NCBI GenBank assembly: GCA_019914945.1 | Contig: CM034100.1 | Location: 9,001,096 to 9,065,095, forward strand | Direction: 5' to 3' | Length of the DNA stretch: 64,000 nucleotides | Source: Typha latifolia | Taxonomy: Eukaryota > Streptophyta > Magnoliopsida > Poales > Typhaceae | Shown here: in pieces, positions 1 to 11,124 of the stretch | Position numbering within the stretch: the stretch's first letter is position 1 | Layout of the letters: each line of letters opens with the position of its first letter | Notes under the pieces: generated by a model | Database searches by the model: none | Told to the model about the DNA's origin: nothing | What the model saw: only the letters and a program-made list of their open reading frames with translations | Translations under genes and position numbers: made by a program

Positions 1-3
1 AAA

Positions 4-42
<39 letters not shown>

Positions 43-401
43 AAAGAGAGGGGGAATGAGGGATCTCACCGACGATGGCGGCTTCGGGAAGGTGGCGGCG
101 AGCCGACGTCGGCAACGAGGAGAGGAAAGAGTGCGAGAGAGAGTAGTTAGAGAGTAGAGAGAGAGAGTAGTTAGAGAGTAGAGAGAGAGAGTAGAGTGAG
201 AGAGTGACTGAGAGAGAGATAGAGATAGAGATAGAGAGAGAGATTTAAAGAGAGAGAGGGAAGGTTGTGTAGGAGGGGCTGCGGCTGCGGTAGTGCGCGC
301 GTGGCGCCCCCACCACGCAAGCTACATGAGCAGCTTGCATGGGCACAAGGCCGGTCACGTCGTGCCCAAAATTAATTTTTTTTTAGGTTTGGATTGTTAC
401 A
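1..401 (-). mobile_element. Fam1 LTR-like unit, partial (terminal end)
   Basis: The segment ends in GGATTGTTACA at 401, the terminus shared by all Fam1 copies. It carries the Fam1 GA-rich microsatellite (about 8-40 and 120-250) and, near 333-365, the GGGCAC...GTCGTGCCC region that forms the terminal hairpin in better copies. The other end lies outside the window, so no TSD can be tested. Non-coding. Confidence 0.75.
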
Positions 402-2603
402 TCATAGTATGTACTCTATAGTGCCCTACTGGCTTTTCCAATAGCCATTGAATAAGATTAGAGTCACCGGGACGAAAATCCGAAATCTTTTTCCTAATCC
501 CACTAGAGTCACTTGGTAGCACACTACAACATACATTCCAAGAATCATTTTCCTAGACTTATCTCTCGAAATGGGTTCCAAATTTCTCTTTCACTATTAT
601 AATTTATACTAACTCAAATCAAATCAAATTATGATCACATAGTTCTAGATTCATAACTTTTATGAAGAATTCATTATACATAAGTTAAATAATGCATAGA
701 TGTCAATGTATTTTAAATCAAGTAATTTAAAACTCGTACAACACTCTAATATCATGTTAACTTTTATATCCTAATTAAATAAAAACATAATAAAGTAAAT
801 ATCAAAAATCCAGTCGGTCTCATTATGAAATATTTTTTTCTTTTTTAAATAAATTTCTAATTCTTAATCATAAATTCTAATAGTAAATAAATATTTACAT
901 GGACCAATAAAATATAATCATGAATATCTAACTTATCACTGTTTTTCTTTATATATACCCCAAAAAAATATACCTATAGAAGAGATCACTAACATTTAAA
1001 CATCTTTAAACAATAATAAAATAAAATATGAGTGAGAAAACTTGCCTCTCACGCTTATCCAAATAATTTCTGATTTTAAATTTTCTTTCAAAAACGGTTA
1101 CCGAGGCTGCCCCTTTTTCTTCTATATTGGCTTTACTGCTTCTGCTACAGTACATACAGTACTGTAGCAACAGACCCTTCTCTCTTCCTTTCTTCTTCTT
1201 CCTTGCCGCCGCCGAAATCCGCTGTGGCCGAAGTTCGCACCCTTCTTTCTCTTTAGGGTTTTTCTTCTCTATAATTCTTTTTTCTTTTTTGGTCTAGTAT
1301 ATATATATATATATATATTCTTCCTAATAAGATTCTAATAAGGATAAGCATTATTATCCTTATCATTATTAATATTTATCTTTATTTATCTATTTATCTA
1401 TTTTATTTTATTTTTGATTATTACAGAGAGAGAGTTTACTTTTTTATTTCATGTCACAGCTACAATAAGATGTACTTAGAATCCATCTCCTTTTGCCTCC
1501 TCTCTCAAAATAAATAAACCTGTCTCTAACGGAGTGAGCCGGCTCATGCATACTTAAATTGAGCCTTAGAATAAGTTTAGGCTCGGCTCAGCTTAAACCA
1601 AGCCAAGTCGAGTCTGAGCTTCAATCGAGCCGAATCAAGTCCAAACTTCAGTTGAGCCGAGCCGAGCCGGAGCCGCTTATATATTTTCTAAACATGTTCG
1701 GCATAATCATCCACCGTTTATAAACTTTCAATCATTCTCTCAACCTTGAGGTAGATGATCTTCCTTTTCTTTTGCTAGAAAATAAGTTAACAGTAAGATA
1801 AAAATAAAATAAAAAGCAAACAAAGCTACTTAGCACTCCCACCATATATACCTTTTTTTTATGTCCTGCAGAAACATTTTCTTTAAGTAGGAGACATAAA
1901 GATGACGGACAAGAATTCTTTTCATGGAACGTACGATATATGAAGAATCGTTTTACAACACGTCTTTCAATATACATGACAAATCCAAAAATGCCACTAA
2001 GTGATTATATGGCCATACCCACTCATATCAAACCTGATTTGGATCGAGCTAAACTCAGGAAGGATCCAATTTGAGCCCATCCCAGCCCGAGCCCGAATTA
2101 TTAATGGACAGCATGGGCCATTTTTTTACTCGTTTGGCTCGACTTGAAAGCCCGCCCATCAACCTGATCCTGATCTGAAAGCGCGTTTGTAAGCCCGACC
2201 CGAACAATTCCAAGTGGTCTCACATCTTTTTATAGCGTTCAATGTCCCATATCTCCTTAGTCCTGCTGTCCTGCACATTATTGCAAAACATGCAAATTGC
2301 CTTTCCTTCTAACCACGCCCATCAAATTACTATAGTTCTATACTAAACCAAATGTTGCAAAGATTTCTCTATCTATCTACACATTCATATGCCTTTTTCT
2401 TCACCAGAAAAAATATATAAGAAATAAAAAAGAAAAAGAAAAGAAAAGCGGGTGTTCGATTAGTTTAGCTATATTTGATATAGAATGCGATAGTTCACGA
2501 ACTAGAATCCATATTGAGACATATCATCTTTCTAACAAATTTTCAAGAATTTGTCTGGCATTTTGACGGTCTACTTTAAAAATTCCTTTGAAGATAGACT
2601 AAG

Positions 2604-2657
<54 letters not shown>
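2604..2657. repeat. Compound microsatellite (AT)n(GA)n
   Basis: About 23 bases of alternating AT run directly into about 31 bases of alternating GA. Confidence 0.95.
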
Positions 2658-2661
<4 letters not shown>

Positions 2662-3004
2662 CTAGGAAGCAGCAGTTATTGGTGGAAGTTCATTGGCTTC
2701 TCCTTTTCCATCAGTACCGAGTGAGTGGTCCTCTCTTCAAGCTGTAACCACCACTTGTCTCCAGATTGATTTCCAACTCCTCACTTAAAAGAACCTGGCA
2801 TCCCACAAACTCACCTCCCCACCCATTAAGCGTCAATGCGACGTCGCAACCTTATAACGGCCCAAAAAAGAAATGAAATCTATGGATAGCACCTTTAAGT
2901 CTGGCCCGGTCTGACTCGGCTTGCACACTCTCTCGCGGGCCGACGGACAGTAATGGGCTAGACTATTCTAGCCCGGCTCAAATATAGTCCGGCCTAACTC
3001 AATC

Positions 3005-3033
3005 GTGGGTGGGTGGGTGGGTGGGTGGGTGGG
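3005..3033 (+). repeat. (GTGG)7 tandem repeat, G-quadruplex motif
   Basis: Seven GTGG units give seven GGG runs separated by single T bases. This is the canonical pattern of a stable parallel G-quadruplex with one-base loops. It ends 11 bases before the first base of the Fam1 copy that starts at 3045. Confidence 0.9.
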
Positions 3034-3044
3034 CAGGTGAACAT

Positions 3045-5835
3045 TATAACGCCCCCGCCCCACACGGGTATGTGCACGCACACGCACCCACACGGGCACG
3101 TGCAGCTCACGCGACAGGATGAACGGGGCCTGTCATGTACAGATACAATCATGTATACATATAATTATGATATCATCAAATAATACTTGCTAACATATTC
3201 ATCCTCACATAATCCGACACCAAATAAATCATATTATCAACCAAATAAGCCTATTAACATATGAATATTCAAGTCCATAATAATATACACTAGACCACTA
3301 CATAATCTGGCAAGACCCACATAGGCCACAATATAACTAAACAACTAATATACGAGTACACTATAATCTGACATGTACTATACAAATCATCATCTAATAT
3401 AATAAAAAACAAATATAACAAACAGTGATACAACTAAATTTCTATACAAACTATCATCTATACCGTATCGCACCTATAGCTCACTTTATCAATCTAAAAT
3501 ATCTTCTCGAGATATCTCAAGTCGCTATCACGTACTATAATATTTAGAGGGGTTAGAAAAGAAATAAAGAGAAAGCCATAAGAAAAAGGCTTAGTGAATA
3601 GACCTTACCCCGAATCAGTGATACCAAACAGAGAGTAAATAATGTAATGAATAATATGAATCAGAAAGGGCATCATGTTATGGATGAGTATATGAATGTG
3701 TTCTTAATAATACATAAATGAAAAGTTAATAATATGTCATAACTAATAAAAGTATATAATCCTAGACAATAAATAAACAAATTTCCATGTCATACTATCA
3801 TCATAACTTTCTCAAATATAATACATGATGCATGCAGACCATGACCATAATATTATACTAAATGCAACCATATATGATGTATATTGACCACTCGATAATT
3901 AGGTAATCAGATAATAATGAAATCATATCCATTTCTCAACATCTCAGTCATTAATATCACATCTATATGTCATCACCATACTAGACCATTGGGCAGAGTC
4001 AACACTCAGTACCTAGTCTCAACATCATATTCGAAAGCTCAAAGCATACTCTGCCACCCGCAAGTAGAATCTCAAATATAATTATACCATGTCACTCGTG
4101 AGGATAACACGCCATATATGCCCTGGCGAACGGCATGTGTCCGAATGTTTGCTGCGCACACAGATTAACGTTCAATCATCCACCAAGCACGTCCTAATTC
4201 TCGCGCCTACTCGAGTATCCTCATGCTTTCTATCAACTATCCTATTAATTTAATTTCATACTTTCCTTCTAAATGACAGATCACATGCATATATCCAGTA
4301 TGATAACAAGCCAATGCATAACAAGAATTTAGGTGGAACAGGAATCAAAAGAAAAATAATACAATATAGTCTCCAACCATGTAGTCAACACATGCATACC
4401 CATACTAATATATTACATGCATACTCATGCTACAGATCAACTAGACATAAAATTATAACAGTATAATCATCTCTCATCATCTCTATTTATCATCATCATA
4501 CTCATATCCAAGATCAGCCTATGCATGATAAAAATATGCTCGACTGTAATCATCTCTAGATAAAGTCATATAATCATGCTAGAGGCCAAAACATCCATAT
4601 ACATAATTATATAATATATCCTAATTTAAGAAAGGCGTCTAGAGGATAATACTATTCACATCTAATCAAAAGACCCGAACCACGTATCCCTCACATCGGT
4701 TAATCAAATGTCAACTCATCGATAAGGTCCATGGGGTCTCAAATAAGGGGGTTCGGGATCTGAAAATATTTAAGTAGCATGAAGTTTGTCATTTATCTAA
4801 TTAGAATTAATTCAAGTAAAATATAAAGGTTTATTAGGTTTAGAATCACTTCTTTTTACTTTTGATTACATAACTAGATCTATATTATAGATACGATTCA
4901 TATACTATAATTATACAATTATCATAAAATGCTAATTATAGTATAAGGAGAAGAGGTATGTTTCCTTTTATATAAGAATATTTCTAAATATATAATTATA
5001 TAATTATAAAATAAAATAAAAGGCTAAATAACTACAAGTATAGATAGGGTCTAATTATAATTAATTTTATAATTCATACTCTATCTTGATTAATTAGGGA
5101 CTATGTAATCTTTACTGGATAAAATAATAAATAAATAACTAAATAAGCCTAGTATATTATTTGTTGCAGAATAATAATATATAATAAATTAATAGAATTA
5201 CTTAAAATGTATATCATAAGAATAGAATATAAATCTAATAATTATAATTTATAAATCTATCTATTAATCTAATAGACATATAAGTAAATAAATAAATAAA
5301 TATAAGTATTACATATATTTATGTGTAATAGTTTATAACCTAATTAATCATTAATTAATTATAATTAATAATAATCATATTGATGAATATATATTATTAT
5401 TAAAATAATTAATGTCTAAATCTATTTGTATTAATTAAGAAAAAAACTTAAATAAATAAATAATAAAATAAAAATAAGGAGTATTGGCACTAGTGCTGGG
5501 CTTGGCCCAGTACTAGCAGTGTTGGGCCAAGCCCAACATTGTTGCAGAAAAGAAAAAAAGGAGAAGCAGCTGGGGGAGAAGAAGAAGAAAGGAAGAAGAA
5601 AGAAGAAAGTAGAAGAAGAGAAGAGAAGAAGACAAGAAAGAGATAAGGAGAGGGAAGGGAGGGGACCATGCGGGTGGGGAAGAGCTCTAGCCAACGGTCG
5701 GCCTCTCGCCTGCGGCTCTATTTCAAAAACTTGAGAGAGAGAGAGAGAGCGGGGAGAGAGAGAGAGAGGAGGAGGAGGAAAGAGGCTCACTAGCGTTAGT
5801 GGAGGTGGCGGTGGTAGTAGAGAGAGAGAAGAGAG
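3045..5835 (-). mobile_element. Fam1 LTR-like unit, 3'-truncated
   Basis: It begins with TATAAC followed by GCCCCCGCCC, a one-base variant of the Fam1 end TGTAACGCCC. It then follows the Fam1 order: a GC-rich cap, an AT-rich body with the GCCAAAACATCC landmark near 4587 and the GAAAGGCGTCTAGAGG landmark near 4631, a hairpin pair at 5493-5538, and a GA-rich tract to about 5830. The usual GGTTGTTACA terminus is missing, so the unit is cut near 5835. There is no coding capacity; the small ORFs in the GA/CT tracts are low-complexity artefacts. Confidence 0.8.
5493..5538. repeat. Pair of short GC-rich hairpins conserved in Fam1
   Basis: CTGGGC and GGCCCAG form one inverted repeat, and TGTTGGGC/GCCCAACA form a second one 7 bases further on. 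Related TGGGC...GCCCA hairpins recur at equivalent places in other Fam1 copies (near 25394, 37352, 46910 and 57660), so the structure seems to belong to the family. Confidence 0.7.
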
Positions 5836-6234
5836 TGATAAACCAACACATCTAAAATATTACTAATGAAAAAGATGTAAAAAATATACATAAATTTATT
5901 ATATCTTTGTCATCTGAAATTTGATTATTACGATCACTCTTAGTGAGATGGATCTGATTCGAGATGCAATTCTAGACATATTTGGAGTCAAATCTTTTGG
6001 TGGTAATGCTAATCAATTTAACTATCAACATAATATGAGATTCAAATATTTTGTTCCTTTAGAAGTTAGAAATCTAATACAACAAGAATCTCTTCGTTTG
6101 GATGGGCAAATTGAAAGTTATGGCTGATACAATAACTAAATGTCAATGGTGACAGGATAGACATGGATGGTGGAAAATGGAGATATGGCTAGGTTTAGGG
6201 CTATGGAAGGTGGAATAATGTCTGTGGTGGATGG
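5836..6234. other. Unexplained stretch with a short open frame
   Basis: This piece lies between a broken Fam1 copy and a copia solo LTR and matches neither. It contains a plus-strand open frame at 5921-6127 (68 residues, starting MIITITLSEMDLIRDA) with non-repetitive, gene-like composition. I do not recognise the protein. It could be a fragment of a host gene or of another transposon. The downstream part, 6140-6234, is G-rich and continues across the solo LTR into 7285-7362. Confidence 0.3.
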
Positions 6235-6697
6235 TGAAAAAACCACTAGACACAAGTATGTATCTAAATACTAGGCAATGATATCACTCGTTCGCTTAAG
6301 TAAAAGTCCGTAGAAATATTAAGAACGAAAGCAGAGATGAACGCCAAGATTTTAACGTGGAAAAACCCAAACGGGAAAAAACCACGGAACCAAACTCGGA
6401 TCAAAACCAATCACTAGAATAGTAGCAGTTACAAGACTGACTCTCAAAACAACCCATCAATCCAAACGACTTTGTTCCTCTTAGTCTTGCTCGCTAAAAC
6501 CCACGATTCACCGCTTCGCGTGATTGAAGTCCAATCTCAGTAACCCTCGAGATTGATCTTTCGTCTAGATAGCCCTTAAGACGAAAGATTAAGATTTGTA
6601 GATGAGTGGAACCTTGTTAGTTGAAGAACCGATGTAGCCTCAAGAAGTCTCCTTTAATAATGCTTCTTCAACCTCCCTAGAGATAGGGTTTCACAAT

Positions 6698-6709
6698 CCT
6701 TATATATGA
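6698..6709 (-). promoter_or_regulatory. TATA box of copia LTR
   Basis: On the minus strand the sequence reads TCATATATAAGG, a good plant TATA box. The same position holds TATATAGGG or TATATAAGG in the other two copia LTRs (about 8718-8726 and 17366-17375). The tandem repeat blocks lie upstream of it in the sense direction. Confidence 0.6.
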
Positions 6710-6714
6710 TCTCC

Positions 6715-6931
6715 AAGATAGAGCCAAATCCAAATCTTATTCGTACTCACAAAAGTACAAGATAGAGCCAAATCCAAATCTTATCCGTACTCACGATCTT
6801 CAAGATAGAGCCAAATCCAAATCTTATCCGTACTCACGATCTTCAAGATAGAGCCAAATCCAAATCTTATCCACACTCATCAAAGTACAAGATAGAGCCA
6901 AATCCTAATCTTATCCGTACTCACGAAAGTA
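6715..6931 (-). repeat. Five tandem 43-44-bp units in copia LTR U3
   Basis: The unit starts AAGATAGAGCCAAATCC and ends near CTCACGA. It is present about five times here and only once in the two LTRs of the full element (near 8733 and 17380). It sits immediately upstream, in sense orientation, of the LTR TATA box. Confidence 0.9.
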
Positions 6932-7008
6932 TAATATTCTTAAACTTTGTTGGTGCATTCGAACGGGCTCGAGTGCGTTCGAACACGACATCTTGAATTC
7001 TTCAGGTT

Positions 7009-7148
7009 GCGTTCGAACGCGTTTATGAACGCAACTCTCGGTCTGTGTGAACGCAGTACCCGCGTTCGAACGCGTTTATTAACGCGGCTCTCTGTCTATG
7101 TGAACGCAGTATCCGCGTTCAAACGCGTTTGTGAACGCGGTGTGAACT
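7009..7148 (-). repeat. Three 53-bp GCGTTCGAACGC tandem units
   Basis: Each 53-bp unit starts with a near-perfect palindrome, GCGTTCGAACGC, followed by GTTTrTGAACGC and a CTCTCTGTC...GTGAACGC segment. The last unit is partial. About 200 bases around this block hold five CGCGTT hexamers. The block lies upstream of the TATA box in the LTR sense direction. Confidence 0.9.
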
Positions 7149-7362
7149 CGATGGCTTTTCTCCAATAATCTTGCAATTCTTCAAACCAGAGATATTCTAG
7201 ACTTGTGTAAAGCTCATATACATGAAAAAATATACTTAGAATATTTTGTACACAATTGCCAACAAATAAAAACCTAACAGATGGGATAGTGCTTTGAGCA
7301 AGACGAGAGGGGGCTAACTCTCAAGGATGAGAGGGGGTTGTTGGACGTAACGGAAGGGTGGT

Positions 7363-8252
7363 TGTAACTTCCCCACCCGGCACGGGCACGTGCACGCCCA
7401 TGCGCCCACACAGCATACGCGGTGCACGTGACAAGTTGGGTGGGGCCTATCATGCACAGATACTCTCCTATGTACATATAATCATGACATTATCAAATAA
7501 AAGCTGCTAACCTATCCATGATCACATAATCCATCACTAGATAAATCATATTATTAACCATATAAACATGTTAATATATGAATATCCCAGTCCATAATAA
7601 TATACATTAAACCACTACAAACCATCAAGGTATAACTAAAACAACTAATACAAGAGTACGCCATGATTCGACCTGTATCATACAAATCATCGTCTAATAC
7701 AAAAGAGTACAAATGTCAAATACTAGTACAACTCAATTTCTATATAAACTATCATCTATACCGTCTCGCATCTATAGCTTACCTCATCTTTGCTCTAAAA
7801 TATCTCATCAGGGTATCTCAAGGCGGTATCATGGACCATAATATCTGTGAGGGGTTAAAAAAAATAAATAAAGAGAGTTACGAGCAAAAAGCTCAGTGAA
7901 TAGACCTTACCCCGAATTAGTGATGTCAAATAGAGAGTAAATCATGTACTGGATAATATGAATCAGCAAAAGCATCATGTCATGAATAAGTATATAAATA
8001 TATCCTCAATAATATATAAATAAAAAGTAGATAATATGTCATAACTGATAAAAGTATATAATCCTCGACAATAAGTAAACGAATCTCCATGTTATACTAT
8101 CATCACAACTCTCTCTCAAATATGATACATGATGCATGCCGACTATGACCATGCTATGATATCAAATGCAACCATATATGATGCATATTGATCACTTGAT
8201 AATTAAGTAACCAAATAATAATGAAATCATATGCATTTCTCAATATCATAAT
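7363..8252 (-). mobile_element. Fam1 unit, left part (split by copia element)
   Basis: It starts with TGTAAC and a GC-rich cap like the other Fam1 copies. It stops exactly at the copia 3' LTR boundary at 8253 and resumes at 17880 after the copia element. The 5-bp duplication ATAAT at 8248-8252 and 17880-17884 marks the insertion. The uninterrupted Fam1 copy near 43050-43085 shows the same sequence without the insertion. Confidence 0.9.
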
Positions 8253-9381
8253 TGAAAAACCCCTAGACACAAGTATGTATCTAAATACTAGGCAATGATA
8301 TCACTCGTTCGCTTAAGTAAAAGTCCGTAGAAATATTAAGAAAAAAAGCAGATATGAACGCCAAGATTTTAACGTGGAAAAACCCAAACGGGAAAAAAAT
8401 CACGGATCCAAACTCGGATCAAAACCAATCACTAGAATAGTAGCAGTTACAAGACTGACTCACAAAACAACCCATTGATCCAACGGCTTTGTTCATCTCA
8501 GTCTTGCTCGCTAGAACCCACGATTCACTGCTTCTCATGATTGAAGTCTAACCTCAGTAACCCTCGAGATTGATCTTTCGTCTAGATAGCCCTTAAGATG
8601 AAAGATTAACTTTTTAATGATGAGTGGAACCTTATTAGTTGAAGAGCCAATATAGCCTCAAGAAGCCTCCTTCAATAATGCTTCTTCAACCACCCAGGAG
8701 ATAGGGCATCACAATCCCTATATATGGTCTCCAAGATAGAGCCAAATCCAAGTCTTATCCATACTCACGAAAGTCCAATTTAATCAAACTTCGTTGGTGC
8801 ATTCGAACGCGGCCCGAGTGCGTTTGAACGACATGACTTGATCTAATGCGTTCGAACGCGACAACTTAAATTCTTCAGGTTATGTTCGAACACGACAGCT
8901 TAAATTCTTCAGGTTGCGTTCGAACGCGACAGCTTAAATTCTTCATGTTGCGTTCGAACGTATTTGTGAACGCAGCTCTCGGTCTGTGTGAACGCAGTAC
9001 CCGCGTTCGAACGCGTTTATAAACGCAGGTCTCGGTCTGTGTGAACGCAAGTACCTACGTTCGAACGTGTTTATGAACGCGGCTCTCTATCTATGTGAAC
9101 GCAAATTCCGCGTTCGAACGCGTTTGTGAACGCGGCTCTCTTTCTGTGTGAACGCAAGTACCCGCAGTCGAACGTGTTTGTGAACGCGGCTCTCTATCTG
9201 TGTGAACGCAGATTCCGCGTTCGAACACGTTTGTGAACGCGGTGTGAACTCAATGGCTTATCTTCAATAATTTTGCAATTCTTCAAACCAGAGATATTCT
9301 AGACTTGTGTACAGCTCATATACATGAAAAAATACACTTAGAATATTTTGTACACAATTGCCAACAAATAAAAACCTAACA
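8253..9381 (-). repeat. Copia 3' LTR
   Basis: It runs from TGAAAAACCCC to AACCTAACA on the plus strand. It is longer than the 5' LTR because it has about 5.5 of the 53-54-bp TTCGAACGC units against about 3.5. The TATA box reads TATATAGGG on the minus strand near 8718-8726. Confidence 0.95.
8950..9242 (-). repeat. About 5.5 tandem 53-54-bp TTCGAACGC units
   Basis: The units share the order GCGTTCGAACGC, GTTTGTGAACGC, GGCTCTCTGTC, TGTGTGAACGCA. Substitutions between units are mainly C-to-T/G-to-A changes inside CG dinucleotides, as expected if the block has been methylated. Confidence 0.9.
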
Positions 9382-9398
9382 ATCTCCCCCTTTGGCAA
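9382..9398 (-). promoter_or_regulatory. Copia polypurine tract
   Basis: On the minus strand GCCAAAGGGGGAGA lies directly against the 3' LTR start TGTTAGG. A second purine run, AAAAAGGGGGAGA (about 9709-9722), and further AGGGGGAG-like runs near 9665 are upstream. Multiple polypurine-like runs are known in SIRE-type elements. Confidence 0.85.
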
Positions 9399-9699
9399 TT
9401 TGTGACAAAACACCTAGGTTACAAGATATTACAAAGACTTCAAATTGAGCAATCAACAAGTCTAGAATATTTTGCACATCAATCCCTTCAAATAAACATA
9501 TACCAATCCAAGATAAAGTGAAAATAACTTGAAATGAATAAACAATCCAAACACAAGTTATCAATGGAGCATAAGTTCAAAAGTACTTAAGCAGACAAAG
9601 TTCACAATTATTCCAAGCAAAGTTATAAGCAGGGTTATAAAGACTCTAAAGACTCTAATCAACTCCCCCTATTCCCATACTTCCCCTACACACCTAGAC

Positions 9700-10719
9700 A
9701 CCTAGACACTCTCCCCCTTTTTGACACAAATGCCAAAGCTTGCTCAGCTCGTAAATCATTCACTGCCGAATGGAGATCCTGCACTTGAGTACTAAGCTGA
9801 TTGAAATGGTCAGAGTACTGTGGTAACTCCCCCTTAGTGTGAGATGTGTCACCGTTAGAGCTATCATCAGAACTGTCGAGGTGCGATGAACGACCAGCGG
9901 CGGAAGAGGACGGCTTGAGAGGAGATGACTAGTCGTGAGCTTGACTCCGCTTAAGAGTAATCCGATCCAACGGTTTGTGCGAAGTAAGGGAAGGTTTCGA
10001 AGCATCCACACGCACCCCACTATGAGTGCACAAATTTGTAATAAAGATGTCAAACGGTAACCCCTCACGAGGTGCTTCTTTCTATGCAGCTGTGAGAATC
10101 GAATCATAGATCACCACAGCCAAATCAACCGAGACTCCAGATAACATTGCATGAAGAAGGAATGCACGATCCAGACTAATACTTGAATGTCGAGTCTTGG
10201 GGGTGATGTTGTACAGACAAAACAGGTGAAGCATGCGAGCCACGGACGTCAGCTTCGCATGCGGCATCATATTTCCCTTCCAACGTTCCCCTTTGATCAG
10301 TACAGTGCCAGCATATTCATCGACATCTGGAAGTGGAGCAGACATTGGATACTGGAAATCACCATCAGAAATACGAAGTTCAGCGCGAATAACATCTGAG
10401 TCCAAGTATATAGACACCCTACGAATAGTAGAACGTATACAACGGTCTAAACCGTGGCATTACTAAAAAATTCCCAAACAACTTCCACATAAGCAGTCCC
10501 GCTCATCCAACACACCAATAACCATCCTCGCTCAGTAAATATCTATTCTATCCGTAAAGAAGAAAAATCGAAAATTACCACGGGTCGTTCACAAATAACA
10601 GGACGGGTGCCAAAATTATGTTTGTAACGCCCCGCAGCCGTAGATGTCGAAAACTTGGGAGCCGAACTAGGTGAGGAAGGCGGCCTAGGTTTCTTGAAAG
10701 CTGCAGCTTTTCTAGGCAT
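9700..10719 (-). pseudogene. Extra copia ORF between pol and 3' LTR (env-position protein), broken
   Basis: The proposed start at 10719 gives MPRKAAAFKKPRPP, a basic, proline/serine-rich N-terminus. The frame then stops and continues in a shifted frame at 10417-10082, with a recognisable core: a LFCLYNITPK...SLDRAFLLHAMLSG segment followed by GLPFDIFITNLC after one in-frame stop. This pattern matches the 'putative plant transposon protein' domain often found in the env-position ORF of plant retroelements. That family match is from memory and needs a profile search. The C-terminal part near 9730-9850 looks helical (LSTQVQDLHSAVNDLRAEQ). The function of this protein family is not established. 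Stops and at least one frameshift make it a pseudogene. Confidence 0.6.
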
Positions 10720-10720
10720 T

Positions 10721-10985
10721 CTTGAGAAAGAAACAAGATGCAAGATTCAATACATGCCCAAAGCAAACAAAAAGATAGCAAGAAATAATAAAAAAATTTA
10801 AGAAACCATGAAGGCCCTAAATGAAATCCATCATCCACTTGAAAACGCTAAGATATCACCTTCAATCACACAAGAAACATCAAGAGAGTAACTTTAACGT
10901 GATCAAAACTCGAAAACGCACGAAATCAATCAAGATCAAGAGACTTAATTGAATAAAAAATAGGAAAATTGATGGATGATCATAC
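10721..10985 (-). other. Possible leader intron ahead of the extra copia ORF
   Basis: On the minus strand a GCGAG|GTATG donor lies at 10986/10985. A pyrimidine-rich acceptor, TTTCTTTCTCAAG, ends at 10721, one base before the ORF start codon. The 265-bp interval is T-rich, as plant introns are. No transcript evidence is available, so this is inference. Confidence 0.35.
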
Positions 10986-11124
10986 CTCGCAAAAGTGAAG
11001 AAAAACTAAGAAATTCGGCCGAAAGACGCTAGATCCGGAGGAGAACTACCCTTTAAAAGGGTTTGTGGTGAGAAATTTGATGAAAAATACCAAAATCTTG
11101 AAGATTTGAGAGGGAGAAAATGAA

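Larger units (their letters stand above)
402..3044. other. Non-coding AT-rich stretch with low-complexity blocks
   Basis: I see no credible gene in this stretch. It holds a (TA)n tract at 1298-1318 and two degenerate blocks rich in GAGCC/GGCTC words (about 1556-1680 and 2030-2210), with a third related block at 2895-3000. Such GAGCCG-rich blocks are common in plant non-autonomous DNA transposons, but I could not find terminal inverted repeats to prove that here. The region may include old intergenic sequence between TE insertions. Confidence 0.5.
6235..7279 (-). mobile_element. Ty1/copia solo LTR with TSD GATGG
   Basis: The unit reads TGAAAAAACC...AACCTAACA on the plus strand, so in sense it is TGTTAGGTT...TTTTCA. 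It is flanked by a perfect 5-bp duplication, GATGG (6230-6234 and 7280-7284). It is homologous along its length to both LTRs of the full copia element at 8253-17879. No internal region is present, so it is most simply an LTR-LTR recombination product. It differs from the other two LTRs by a five-fold expansion of a 43-44-bp segment (6715-6931) next to the TATA box. Confidence 0.95.

Noticed and set aside
1556..1680. GAGCCG-rich block as a satellite array
   Set aside because: No fixed period is visible; it is a degenerate, near-simple sequence.
402..3044. A host gene in the left non-coding stretch
   Set aside because: Only short frames (for example 1732-1977) without conserved motifs or plausible exon structure are present.
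7009..7148. Heat shock elements as an explanation of the TTCGAACG block
   Set aside because: Heat shock elements need nTTCnnGAAn spacing; here TTC and GAA abut with no gap or are four bases apart, so the consensus is not met.
8950..9242. Regularly spaced palindromic repeats that resemble a CRISPR array
   Set aside because: The units are contiguous 53-54-bp tandem repeats with diverged but homologous spacers, inside a plant LTR; there are no cas genes and the context is eukaryotic.
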